From Tetranychus cinnabarinus (Eukaryota > Arthropoda > Arachnida > Trombidiformes > Tetranychidae), in assembly GCA_022266195.1 (NCBI GenBank), contig WHVY01000005.1, positions 7,192,001-7,256,000 on the forward strand: 64,000 nucleotides of DNA, read 5' to 3'. Positions 36,401 through 49,370 of this stretch are shown one piece after another; the first letter of the stretch is position 1; each line of letters opens with the position of its first letter. The translations under genes were made by a program, and so were the position numbers. The notes beneath the pieces were generated by a model. It did no database searches, had not been told where the DNA came from, and saw nothing but the letters and a program-made list of their open reading frames with translations.

Positions 36401-38132
36401 TAACTTGGATTACCGATATTAATACGAGATATAGCGGTAAATATCAAAAATAAAAAGTATCCAATAAGTAAATGGGTTGCATTAGGAATAGAAAAATTTT
36501 TCATAATATCCAGCAAGGCCACATTGGTAAATTTTTCAATCTTGTAATCAACAATTGAGTTTTCTTTGATGAAGCGATCAACTTCAGACACAAATTTACG
36601 TTGCCATGCTTCCAACACTTGACGAGCTTTCTCGATAGTCCAATCAATATGAAGAACACGAGCATTATCCTGCCAGTAAGCAAACATATCTTGTTCCGCC
36701 ATTAATTGGATGATAGATTGAAGAGCATGGGCTTTCACAATACGACCATTCTTGTTTTTCTTAATTCCTCCAATAATAAGTTGTTCCGGCCAGTGCATCC
36801 ATTTGGTGGCGAAACCATAACATCCTCCGGACAGTTCATAACTAACATCCGGCTCACGGTTTGTATGTTTATTTGGAGCACTTTCCGGACATTCTTCGTC
36901 TGCTGGATTCAAACAAGGACGTCCTTGGTAAGCTGTTGATATACCAGCCTAAAAGATGTTTCAAAGTGTAAAAAAATTGAATTATAGTTAATTCAAGTTC
37001 AAAAAGCATAAAACCAATGAAGTAATCATACCCTGCTCATAAGATTTTCAAATGTTTCAAATGGATAGCGATTATGTGATCCATGACCTGAGTGGGTACG
37101 ATTTTTGGCCAACTCTATCAAAGATTGAGGATTAAAAGTGGTCCACGCGAAATTCAAATTGATGACACTGGGAAAGGAAGAACAATCAACATTAGATTAG
37201 CCGTAATTATGAGTTTGTCTTGATAAGTTTGAAAGAAGTAGATTGCGTTGATGAAGCTAAGATAATTTGATAAAACTCACGGTATAGTAATCTCGGGTCC
37301 TAATAATTTAGAGCCTTCCCAGAAACAATCCAAGGGTGTTATTATTGCGCAAGGTATTAATTTATCCAGAGCGGCATCTATAAGTTGCTCTTCAAAAGCT
37401 GGAATACTCAAAGTGTAACATATATCTTTTAAACGCCATGTCGTTGAAAACATATCCACACTGACTTGAGTACCAACTTTCAAAACTTCTAAATGTGAAA
37501 GTAAGGCACTTGGATGGAGAATGTTTTGATTGTCATTGTTTGGTGTTTGAATTAACATTTGGTTCGTGTTTTCAAAACCATCTCCCAATGTTTCTTTGAC
37601 ATAATCAATTTCTTTTTCTAGTCTACCGCCAGCTAAAAACATGTATAAAAAATAAATCCAATGATTGAAAGAAAGGAAAAAAAAGATGAACACAAAAAAG
37701 GTGTAAATAAATAATATCATGGTTAACTGAATAAAACTAGCTAAAAACTAATAGATGATAAAGTTGTAACAACTTTAACTTACCTTCAACCAATAACTCA
37801 TCAATGTTGGTTTCAATTTTAGCAGATTTTAATCCAACTAGTGCACTTAAAAGGGCTAAAAGCCCAATAAATAAAACAGTTCCTGGATTTCGTTGAGTTA
37901 CACATCCAATATCATAAAGATGTTTCTGAAATTTACTTCTTATTACCAAGGCAGCTTTGTTTCCCGAAGCTCTACCCTAAAAAGAAGAGAGTAGAGAAAG
38001 AAGGGAGAAAACAAAATTATGAAAAACAAAGTAAAACAAAAATGAATAAACTATAACATTATCAAAGATTGACAATCAACTCTTACCTTTTTAATTTGGC
38101 GTAATGCAATTGATGCATTAACCAAAGAAGTC
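33480..38132 (-). CDS. ptc: Patched, Hedgehog receptor (11 exons seen; N-terminal exon missing)
   Basis: Exons (5' to 3'): 38132-38087, 37976-37784, 37632-37281, 37167-37032, 36948-36289, 36209-36114, 36033-35230, 35144-34554, 34457-34315, 34241-33860, 33785-33480. Together they give 1235 residues in phase. The order follows Patched: the ALRQIKKGRASGNKA entry, TM1, ectodomain 1 (DCFWEG, CLNPADEEC, GGCYGF, MHW), the sterol-sensing TM2-6 block, TM7, ectodomain 2 (VKDGLDLTDIVPRDTSEY, YKLLVQTG, TAWVTNDAIAYSASQAN), TM8-12, and a C-tail with the PPSY Nedd4-type ligase motif. Patched represses Smoothened by moving sterols and is inactivated by Hedgehog. Oddity: TM4 reads ALGSAPLFF where Patched has GVGVDD, and TM10 reads VGKSIHIL where vertebrates have GIGVEF, so the RND cation-path acids are absent. 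The upstream exon must end in phase 2 and was not identified. A donor near 38684 has a fitting frame but no start codon. Confidence 0.95.
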
Positions 38133-40775
38133 CTAAAAAGTAAAATATTCATTTACACAAAACATTACAGAAAAAATTAAACAAAAAGTAAATATAAACT
38201 GAATAAAAGAACATGTTGGCTGGCTATTGTAACTAACCAAGCTGCTGTAACTTGCATTTGGGTAAAAGTGCTATGAGTGGCGCCACCGTTAATCTCTCTT
38301 TCTCTCTCTTTCTCTCTCTTTCTTTGCTAACAATTCGGTAAAAATAAGCAAGAAAGAGATAAAGAGAGGGAAGAGCGAAAGAGGAAAGGCAAGAAGAAGA
38401 GAGAAAAAGAAGAGCAAAGAAAGAAGAGCGAGAGAAAAGAAAGTTGCAGAGCAAGTTAATTAAGTTGTTTTGGGTTGTGATGTCTTGATTAGGACCAAAT
38501 GATGATGAAGACATCATCTTCATTCCTATCCTCTTTCTTTCTCTCTTTCTTCTCTTTCTTTCCTCTTTCTCCTTCACTTCCTCAGTTATTTCTTTATTTC
38601 AACATCTTGTGTGGCCCAAGAAGTTTGACATGTTTTATTTACAAAAGAAGAGAAATTTTCTCCGTAGATTTTATTCCTTTACCGGTCGCTCCTTTCTTCT
38701 TCATCTTCATCTTTACTCTTCAATGAAATTTCAGCTCAGATTATTTCCTTTCTCATTTCTCAACATTTTACTGTGAAATCAATTTCAATCATTGAATCAT
38801 TTCAAGACTTTTGTTTTATCCAAAATGAAAATAAACAACACTTGAACCAGATAAAGCGACATCAACCCAAAATATTGCTATTTTACCAGAAATTCAATTT
38901 TCGTCTTTAGCTTAACCCAAACTGGGATTAAACCAGATCAAGTCATAAAGATATCGCTCCAATTAGGTTGTCGTATGTTGGCCAACACAATAATGGTAAA
39001 TAACTGATGTCCACTGAATAGATTGACGATTATTTCAATCATTACCAGGAAAATAATGTTGATCAAATGTTTCTGTCCAAACAAATGGACATTGAAAAAT
39101 GAAATTTTTTTTTCACAAATGAAATATTTTAAAAATTTTAGGCTCAATTTAACCCGAAAAAGATTTAATCTTTTAACTTATGTCAATTTTGGCTTACCAT
39201 TTTAATGGTATTATATTGTCAATATCAATGTAATCTTTAAAAGCTTTTGCCATGAATCAAATTAACTTTAAATATACAATTTTGCAGAGTAAAGATGATA
39301 AAGATGATAATCGTCGAGGTGGTCTTGATGGACATCTCATCATTTTACTCCTTAAAATGTCGTCCTTTTTTTAATGTAAAAGATGAAAGATGGGAGAAGC
39401 ACAATGGACTTGGAGTAACACAAGAAAAAACAATTTAGTTTCTCACACACACAGAATGTGCGTTTCAATGTACCAAGGCTCAACCGATGTTTATTCAGTC
39501 TTAGATTTGACCTCAAGATTATTGGTCTCAACAATTTTTCTCATCTCTTTGACCCTCATATGCATACAAGTAGCTGAAAGTTGTTTTTATATAAAAAAAT
39601 GTCATTCTCAACAAGAGCACATCAACAATAGACTGAACCCAAAAACCTCGACTAACCTAGAAAAGTGAGAAAAAATGAAAAATTTGGAGAAGAAAAATGT
39701 TGATCTTACATGATGGTTTACATGGATATTAACAGTTGAACCTTTTGTACTTTACTTAGCCTTAATGCGATATTATAATAATAGCATTAGGATCAATAAA
39801 TTTTCATTATTTGCTAATCCAAAGAAAAGGTAAAAATGGAGTTTAAATTTTGAGCAAAAACTTTGACCTTTTTGGTCCTTTTTTTCATTGATTGATAGAT
39901 GGATCATGAATAGTATCAATAGAGTTGATTGGTCAAAATCGGCCAATAATCTGTTTACATCACAAACACGCACATCAATTTATCATTTAGTGATCTTTCC
40001 TTTTCTCTGTACCAAACGATTGCGCTCATTGGCTTCTCTCTGTGAGATCTTTTACTTTGTCCAAGTTACGTTAAAAGATGATCAACAAGAATGGTTTGTG
40101 TAAAGATATTTTGAAAGATTGCAAACGCCTCAGTTTATAAGGCCACACGGGAATAGATGAAGATGATGAAGATGAAGACCGCACTGGTGAAGATGGTGAG
40201 TCTTTTGAGAAGAGAGAGAGGAAGAAAGAGAAGAAGAAGAAGAAAAAAACGAAAAGAAATGATTCGCCCTTGGGCAAGTGGATATTCAGTTGTTTCCATC
40301 TTCATCCCTTTTCCTTGGCTATTAACCTTCTTCTCATGCTCATCATCATCTTTCACGATTATTTATTTTTATCATTATGTATTATTGGAAAACAATGAAC
40401 AAAAATTAAAAGTATAACAAACCCATAAATCGATTGAAAATATTTCAAGTTCAAGACTTGAACAGCCCTTCAACTTTACCAGTAACATTTCACCATTTTT
40501 ACGGTAAAAAGGTTTTCTCTTTTCAGAACTTTGGCCTTAGAAGAGACTGAAAGGGTTAACCTGTCACTTTATCGCACCGAAAAGGCATCATTTATCATCT
40601 TTACTTGGCACCAATCTTTACCTGTCCAGAGATGAAAATGTTTGGTTCCTTTTGCATGGACAAGATGTAAAGCCAAGAAGCTCAATTTAAAGCAATCAAT
40701 GTTATTGATTCATCTTGTGTGGTCTTTAACTTTATTGCAACAAACACACAAACGGGAGAGAAGAAGAGAGAAGAA

Positions 40776-40791
40776 GAGAGAGAGAGAGAGT
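40776..40791. repeat. (AG)n microsatellite
   Basis: Uninterrupted AG dinucleotide run within a longer GAA/GA-rich tract. Confidence 0.8.
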
Positions 40792-41045
40792 GAGCCAATA
40801 ACATCTTCATCATCAACAACTGCAACTACAAAACGAGGGTGGTAAAGCGGTGAGGGAATGAGGCAAGGAAAAGGGTGGAAGAAAAGTAAATGAAGAGAAA
40901 AGTGAAAAGTTGAAATTGATTTGAATCTCTGGTCAAATGAAGTCAACAAGATGGACAAGTAAATAAATGTAAATTATTCTGACAGACAAAGGGAGAAGCC
41001 AAAAGGTAGTCATCCTTTGACCTCCCACACAGTTAATTAGGATGA

Positions 41046-41068
41046 AGAGAGAGAGAGAGAGAGAGAGA
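41046..41068. repeat. (GA)n microsatellite
   Basis: Uninterrupted GA dinucleotide run seen directly. Confidence 0.85.
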
Positions 41069-43095
41069 TGATAAGCAAACAATGAGCAACAAGTGCCTTG
41101 AAAATGAAACGCAAGACACGCTTATACACTAACGATAATGATAATCCTAATAAAATGATCACGATTTTGTTTCCATTTAATGATAATCAAGGCAACAATA
41201 GAAGAGACATTTGCCAATTGTTCAATCGCAAGTTACTGTTGATAATTTTAATGCTTTCAAGATATTCCAAGATTCCCAATTTATCGTCTTTGGACGAGGA
41301 AAAAGGTTCAGTGTAAAAGGTTAGAAAAAAAGTTGGTTTAACTTTTCACTGAACAATAAAAGAACTACTTTTTCACTTTTTACCTTCTCTTCTTGCGAAA
41401 AGGTAAAGTAACGATTTCCCTCTGTGTATTTATCTATGTGATCATGGTGAGACTCTTATTTGAACGGCTACTGGTTTGACAGGCTTTACTCTCTTCTTAT
41501 CTTAAATGCAAGTAAAAATGGTTTTTACTTTTGTTGAGGCCAAAAATAACACTTTCCTGTTGAAACCGCTTTTGACTCGATACCTTATTACTCTTGCTAC
41601 CTGTATTATTTTACTCTACTTACGAAGGAGAAGATAAAGGTAAGGGAAGAAGAAGAAGAAGAGAAGAAGAGAAAAGGTAGAAAAGTAAATGTACAGTAAT
41701 GATGCTTGTTACAATAATACTTGACCCGAATCTGTACTGGTTAAGATGAAAACAAACAAACAAACATGTACATTGCCCATGTATGTTTGTCCGTCAATAT
41801 GATTAAAGCCATTTTTATGTTCACTTATTATCTTGTTTCAAACACTTTAACTTTAACTTGTAATTTTAATTATATTTTTTCCCGCTAATCTCAACATTGT
41901 GCTAACCAAAAGGAAAGGTAAACTTGCAAGCTTTAAGCTTTTGGACACTTTTGTTTGAACAAAAGTGTTGAAACTGACACTTTCAGATTGTTTGTGTTTT
42001 ACTAAGAATTTGTTCTGGTTTGGAGAAGGTCAAGTCAAGAAACAAGGCTAGATGAATGGGAATGATTCATCTCTTTAAATATCGCAAAATTATGAATATT
42101 CTCATCAACAATTGATGTTACTTTTCTGTTTTGAGTCCAACCCAGAATTCAGGCAATTTCATATGGGATAACTAAACGAATCAAACTTCTTTTATCGGAC
42201 TGTAATCTAATGAAAATAACTCGAATTTTATCAAACTTTAATTTACAAAATAGACTTTTTGTGCAAAACTTTCTGATCAACGCGATACATCAAGTTGATT
42301 GAACAAAATACTTTGACTTTCGAGTTAAGAGTTGAGGTTTAGCGAGTTTGCAGTGGCAGAAGTTCATTTGTGCAGCTAGAAAAATTATAAGTCAACAGTT
42401 TTTGGTAAAATCATGACCAAGGTTCAAACTTGGTTTGCTTTGCACAGTTATGTCATCTGCAACAGTTAACCAGAAAATGCACTCCATTTTTACACCGTTT
42501 TCTTAAATCATGTTCTCGTGAAAATACTGGTTACATGTGTATGATTAATTTATGAATATTTCTTACAATAAAATCAGATGCATTTTTTTGTCAATTACAT
42601 TGCTTTGCATTTCCTCACGATAATGTGTATCTTCCATTCGATTGTGTTTCGACACTTTCCGTTCATGTAAAATCGTTCGCATATATGTACATGTTGACTG
42701 GAGTCGAAGAAATGGTTTGTTTGATTGGTTTGGAATAGTTTATCTACTCAATAAAAATAATCAGAAAATGAGATTTCAATTTTTCTCTTCCATTCAGTGA
42801 GATTTTAATTTACAAAAATACAGATGTAAAAATAGTTGCAATTGTTATGAATATTATTTTTCATTTACAGTCGATACAAAAGATAAGATATGATTTTAAG
42901 TCACTTGCAACTCGATCAATATTGCAAATTGGTTTTAATTTAATTTCCATATTTAAGTGATTCGACGATAGAAACGTTTTCCGTTATCGATAGCTTTCAA
43001 GTTTTGTTGATTAACCTGGAAAATTGGGAAATGAGAAAGTAAATAATATTATAATTTGGAATCGAAATGAAATGAAAATGAAATGTAAAATTACC

Positions 43096-46000
43096 TCAAA
43101 GAATCTCGTCCGTTTCTTCCTCTGGAACTGTGGTCAGCGAATATTCTCCGTCAATAATATTAACTCGAGGTATTCGTCGTAAAGTGGCCAATGTATGAAT
43201 ATCATTACAGTCGTCAGTCAATTTACAGTCGCCATCACAACAGATTGCATGATCAACGAACTGATCCTGAAAATGAAATTAAAACATTTATCACAATTTT
43301 TCTCAAAGAAACTTCAATCCCAGATGAATCGCCATCATTTTCATATCAATCAATTTGTTAAATGTTGTATTAAGGTGCAAAAAAGGCTCAAAAGCTCAAC
43401 TAAACTCAATGGAATCACGTAAATATATAATCACATGACTGAGATAATCTTCTCTCTATCAATGTCTTAATGTTTTACTTGACCCTCGAGCTATTCAAAT
43501 TGAATTTAATGATAACTATCATTATGACTGGAAGTCAATCTTGTCTCGATTATCAATCACACAATTTAATTGATTAGTTTAATGAAGTTTTTTCTCAGTT
43601 TTACCTTTATTTGATTCATCAATATATCAGGTTGTTGTCCTCCTTCAACAATGGAAGCCATCAATTTAGATTCATAATCTTTGTTGTCTAAATCAATTTG
43701 AGTAAAGAACAAGAAAAAATGTTGAAATTTTCAATTAGAATCGACAATTAAAATTAAAATTTTCCCTCGAAATAAAAAAAGTTTAGTTTTTGGGAAACAT
43801 TCAAATGAAAAGAAATCTAAAGAAAAATCTTTGCAGTATCAGAACGCCAACCAAATAAGCTCTGAATAAATGTTGAGATTTCATTTTCTCATGACTTTTG
43901 GTACAACGAGTAAAGAATTTAAAATTTCTTTTCAAATTGCATTTGAATTGATCTAATCAAAGTTCTCATGAACACATAAAATAATCTAAAAGCACAGATT
44001 TAATCTAGATAATTGTTGATTAAACTCAATGAAACTTACAAAGTGGACAAAAAGCTTGTTTGATTCCGGAATGTTTTCAATCAGAAGCAACTTGAACAAC
44101 TACTTTACAACGAAATCAACTAATTTAGAAGCTTCTGAAAGTCTTTCAACTCTTAATGATCAATTGATTTAGTTTAGACAAATAACGAAAAGTCGAATTA
44201 AATATTCTAATGAATTAACCCGCTGAAAGAAAACTTACTTGTAAATGAATAACATTTATCTTGATTATCGGTTAAATCAGAAAGTTGAAGTTTCTCTTCA
44301 ATGACCATCAAAGGTATTGTCGTATCACATTTACAGAGCCCAACTGTGTTTGACGAAATGACGAATGGAATTTCAGTGGAACAATTGGAGACGAAATCAA
44401 CATTCATATTCCCATTGCCATTGCCACCATTGCATCCTCCACCTGAACTGATTGTACTGATTATGAGACCATTGGTCAGTTCGGAAGGATATTTCATTCC
44501 TTGAAGTGTCGAATCATTTGGATTGCTATTGTTGTGATGATGATAAGCATTTGAGTGTTGCTGTTGTGACTGTACTTGATGAGCACATTTCTTATTGCTT
44601 GTAACCATTTGATCGGGAGGCGATGATTGACTTGAATTGTTGACACAATACACTACATGATTCGAGGCCGAAACGGACCGTTGAATGAAAGGCGAGTTTC
44701 TCTTGTAATAGACTAGAAGTGCCCATGAAAAGGTTAAGCATCCAATTGAACCAGCAACCAGTAGAATGATTACTACCAAAGTCGTTCCCATTCCAGCGAT
44801 CAGTTTAACGTCTGACTTTCTTTCGCCGACAGTGGCCATTCCACCGACACTGTTGTCCAAGTTGTCACGATCAATCACAATTGGAACTGACAATGTTCGA
44901 GTTCGAATGAATTCACGGGAAATTAAACTTTCACCCAACTTGTTGCGACTAGAAATTGTAATGATGTATTCACTCGCTGGTTCAAGTGCCGTTAAAGTAA
45001 ATACTGTTGACCCATTTGTCGGATAACCATAGAAATACTCGGAATTTGATTTGACTTCATTCGAACGAATTGAGTTGGTTGATGAACTTGAACCAGTCGA
45101 CGGTAATAACGAGGAAAAATAATCGCTTTTAATAATTTTATATCGAATTCGAAATGACTGCTCATGACCGCCATCGAAACTCGGAATCCAAGATAAAGTA
45201 ATGCTATTGTCAGTTACATTGACTAAAGTCAAATTGGTTGGCGCTTCAGGAATACCTGGGAATGGCAAAAACAGAATAAGAAAAATAACAATTAAAAAGA
45301 AGAAATCGAGAAAAGTCCAAATTCATTTACGATTAAGACAAACACAAAAACGAATTTGTTGTTCAATTTGCAAATCTGAGTTCGATTCGAAACAATGATT
45401 CGATTAAATAGCCAAAGTTGACAAAAGTTTAAAGTTGACTTTCAAGAGCTAAACAAGTTTCAGTGATTTATCGCGATTTAATTATCTAATCAACTTGATT
45501 TATGTCAACAAAAGTTGTTTATTTGTGTAACAACGAATGATGAACGGCAAAACTTTGACTTATTGTTAACAAATGATTGAACAAATGAGATAAATGAAAG
45601 CTTCAGTCCAAATCATGACTAAACTGACTTGATACTTCAGGTAAAAGTAAAAAAATGTTGCTTTGATTGGCCAACGAAACTACGAAGATTGAGATTTTTC
45701 GCCCTTTTGTTGTTCATTTTGAGATTGAAATGTTAAGATGAAGTCACGATATGTTGAAAGGTTCATGTTTCATCCTTTTAATTTGTACAATTGAATCTAA
45801 ATTAAATGATATTGATAATAAAAGCGATTCAACAATTTAATATCAAATTACTATATTTACAATTTTAATCATTTCCAACTGTCATTTTATTGATATTCAT
45901 TTGCCTTTTCATGCTTTAATAATTGCAAGTTTAAAGAAAATGAAGAAAAAAATGTATCAATAAAAACATGAAATCGTATTGATTAGCAAAGGAAAAGCAG

Positions 46001-49000
46001 ACATAAATGAAGCAAAATTTCAATCAACTTTACCAATGATACTTTGAGCAGTAAACATGATAATATTTACTTGTTTCTGATTATCATGCAATCACGAAGT
46101 TGGTCAGATTTAATAGCAAATAAGAGTATCATTATTACAAATTGTTCACAGTGAAAGCAATCCAACAATTTAAGCAACATGTAATTTACCATTCAATATT
46201 TTGCTTCATTTTCACCAACAATTTTCATTTGCTTTTTACTGACAAAGAACGAAACGAAAATGTGAAAAAAAATCCTTTTGACATGTAACGGTGTTTCACG
46301 ATGGAAATGATTAAAACTGATTGATCCATGTAAATGTTGAAAAAGGTTGAACCCAAAGAGCCACCTTAAGAAGGGTTGAAGAAGAAGAGGAAAAGAGGTT
46401 TGGTTGGCGTTAAGTGACCAATGTCCTGCTTAACTCAATGTAAAAATGTCTCAATTGAATGAGAAAAGCAAGAAAACCGTTTATACTACAAACATAGCTG
46501 CAGGCCGTAGAGACAGGGTGGTCTACGCTGTGCCCAATCTTAATCCATATAAAGACATTATCTATTTTGCGCAGAGAAAATCTTCTCTTCTTCTTCTTCT
46601 GCTTAAAGTTGAAGCTAAAAAAGTTGAGTATTGCTTTAAATAATGATATGTAGTTAATTTATTACCTTAAGATTGTTAAGAAGCGAAAAAAAGGAGAACA
46701 AAAAAGGAAAAGGTTTATGCGTTGTTTACCATGGTTGGTCATAAAAAAGCATCAATTGAAATTGAGAAGAGAGAAGAAGAAGAAGGAGAAGATGAAGGAG
46801 AGCGGAACCCACCAACTGTTTGACAAAACTCTGTTGGAACGAAAGAAAAGCTCTATCCAAGCCTCAAACCTTCCAAGTTGTGCCCTGTAACTGAACACCC
46901 TTGAAGCGAACAGAGAAACTTTGACATCTTCATCTTCTCATTTTTGACGTTTTGGCAAGTTAAAACAAACTGACCACAGTTTAATTTAACATGCGAACCT
47001 TTTCCTCTCAGTGACCATTACACTGACTCTTTCTCCTTTTCTTTGCCTTCTTTTCATAATCATTGCATTCTATTTTTTTACAGTCACACCAGACAGAATA
47101 ATATACACTATTGAACCATTTAAAGCGTCTATTTAGCTTGCACTTTCTGTTTGTTTATTTCAATCAAACACCAACTTTAAGGGTAACTTTTATTTACTTA
47201 ACTTTCCCTAACATATCATTCAACTTGTTATCACATTATACAAACAAGAAACTAATGCGATCATGGCTGATCGCAAGTTTCTTTTAGCCACCCATGCTAA
47301 CCGTCTTTTCACGGTAATGTCCACCACTCAATCTAACTCATCCGCCAAATCAACTAAATCAAACATCACTTTTTGTCCATCACTTCCATTAACCACTTTA
47401 GAGTGGCTTTTTTCCACCAAATTTTCAAACACTTTTTGAGATATGATGGCGATTAATAGCGGACATGCTAGATAGTGTAAAAGTGGTCAAGAGGGTGCCG
47501 GCCAATTTCGTTGACAATTTGGTTGAGAAAAGTCTTTTTAAAAAAGTGATGTTGTTTAGGTGGATTTGGTGGATTGAGTGGTAGACAATATAATGAAAAA
47601 AGCCTCGCTTAACTCTTTACTCAAATGACAAATTTTTACATAAAATCCTGGTCCAACAATGAGCCATCAATCTGAATAACAAAAAATTTTTTCCCCCTTT
47701 TTCAATGTTATTGAATACGGATTCTACAATTTTTCCCCCAACCTCTATTTTCATGAATTTCTCAGAGATCTGAATTCTGAGGCGAGGTTTCCTATTTTTC
47801 GTGGGTGTAGTTGAATTCGGGCTTTCATGCTGTGTAATTTTTTTTCTTAGAACCTGCTCAGTTTGGCCACAATCTTGACACAAAAATTTGATACATTGAC
47901 TTTATATATTGTGTAGATTAAAATAAATTGACCAAAACTTTATCGCTATCAGTTACAATCGACTGTTGGTCTGTTTTGCAAACACTGAATTTCAATAAAA
48001 AAATGTTCATTTTTTTGTTGCTGTTTAAGAATCTCAATTGGAATCGACTTTTCATTCTCAGCCTCGTAAATCATTTTCAACTCAGCTCTTGCTGTAAATC
48101 AAATTGACTCAACTGTTAATCAAAACTAATCAACTTTGGTTATTGGCTATAAATCATAATATTGATGAATGAAGGAAAAGAAATAATTTTTTTTCCATAA
48201 AATTTAAATTGACTCGAGATTAAAGTTGCATTAATTAGTCAAAGTATGAACTTGAAAAGAAGAAAAGAAACAATTTTTCATTTGAAAACTCTGGCTTTCA
48301 ATTTTATCGCACCAATTACCTAAAGCATTTTGACTTGAGGCGGTCAATGAAGCCTTTTGCGCAGTCAAAGCGGCAACAACATGAATAATGTGAAAAGAAA
48401 AGGTTCAATTGTCAATTCTCTTTACTCGAAACTCTCTTTGCCGTTAACCGTAAAGTTTATTCAAATTGCAAGTTAATTGGCAACTTTTCACTGTTAATTT
48501 TGTAATTTGGTACGCTTTGCTTTTCGTTGGTTCATTGTTAATATTTGCGTTTCAACCATTGTAACTCTAATGTGTTTAATGTCGCGAAACTGTTTCGCAT
48601 CAAACACAAAACTCAACCTTAATTGAACTTGACGAGTTTCAAAAGGTTAAACATTTGTTCAACTTTTATTGAAAAGCCTTTCTGACCAAAGGTTTGACAC
48701 TTACTTTTACGAACAAGTTGAATATCCAAAATATCTTGACCTAAATAGTTGAAGGCAGTGCATCGATAAGAACCAAAATCAGTCTCAACTACATTGTTAA
48801 TGATAAGGTTACTTTGAAACAAGATTGTGTTTGAAGTTGAATTAAAGTGTTGACTGGCATTGACAGGGGTCAACCTGGTCTCAACAGTTTCATTGGTTAT
48901 CTTGTACTTTAATGAATTTTCCCCTCCAATGGACCAGTTAAAGTTTACCATTGGATAACCTTCGGCCTGACAGGTTAACCTTACTGAGTCACTGTTTAAA

Positions 49001-49370
49001 TCGGCAGCCACTTTACGATGTGCTCGTCTTATGCTTGGAGCATATTCAACCAAGACAACAATTGATTGGACGGAGGCAATATTGTTCAATGAATTGTGTG
49101 CTGAGCAAGTGTACAACCCGGCATCACTTCGAGTCACATTATATACAGTGAGTATGGACACATGATGGTTTGGCCTTGAATCCAAGTTATACTTGACTCG
49201 AAACCAGTCCATGGGTGGTCCAATATCCTCTCTAAACCATTTTACTCGAGGCTCAGGATTGGAGCTAATTAGACAGAGAAGTTGAAAATTGTCATCGCCT
49301 TCGGCCGGCCATCGGTCAGTCTTGCCAAATGCTCGTCTCACCTTGATAGGTTCACTTATATTGGCGGCAT
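43096..49370 (-). CDS. Ig-Ig-FN3 transmembrane adhesion receptor, 3' four exons (5' partial)
   Basis: Exons 49370-48705, 45255-44239, 43687-43605 and 43266-43096 join in phase to 644 residues. The first exon holds two Ig domains (C..W..DAGLYTCSA and C..W..DFGSYRCTA). The second has an FN3 domain (PTNLTLVNVTDNSITLSW, FDGGHEQSFRIRY, YIITISSRN), a membrane helix (VVIILLVAGSIGCLTF) and the start of a cytoplasmic tail with a His/Asn-rich stretch. The last two small exons finish the tail, ending in TDEIL, which fits a class III PDZ ligand pattern. The FDGG.EQ.F motif in the FN3 domain is typical of the nephrin/hibris and Sidestep groups of neuronal and muscle adhesion receptors. I cannot choose between them without the missing N-terminal Ig domains. 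The first exon starts in phase 1, so at least one coding exon lies further upstream. The intron between the Ig and FN3 exons is 3.4 kb. Confidence 0.85.
45256..48704. other. Intron of the Ig/FN3 receptor gene
   Basis: AT-rich intron. Two slightly GC-richer spots (46446-46640 on + and 47620-47880 on -) contain short open frames that are noted among findings. No RNA gene was recognised. Confidence 0.5.

Larger units (their letters stand above)
38133..43095. other. Upstream region of ptc and 3' flank of the Ig/FN3 gene
   Basis: Should hold the first ptc exon and promoter, which I could not place. It is rich in purine/pyrimidine low-complexity tracts: CT-rich at 38290-38325, AAG/GA-rich at 40200-40250 and 41640-41680, and the GA microsatellites listed separately. 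No other gene was recognised. Confidence 0.45.

Noticed and set aside
38233..38577. - strand open frame just upstream of the visible ptc exons
   Set aside because: It is Arg/Lys/Glu- and Ser-rich low complexity from GA/CT tracts, with no donor in the phase required to join the first visible ptc exon.
40157..40417. + strand frame rich in Arg/Lys followed by a hydrophobic part
   Set aside because: It is a translation of GAA/GA low-complexity tracts; a similar pattern appears on the opposite strand.
47617..47883. - strand 88-codon frame starting CQDCGQTEQ
   Set aside because: The start is not an ATG, there is no splice support or recognised motif, and the second half is AT-rich. I could not separate it from chance.
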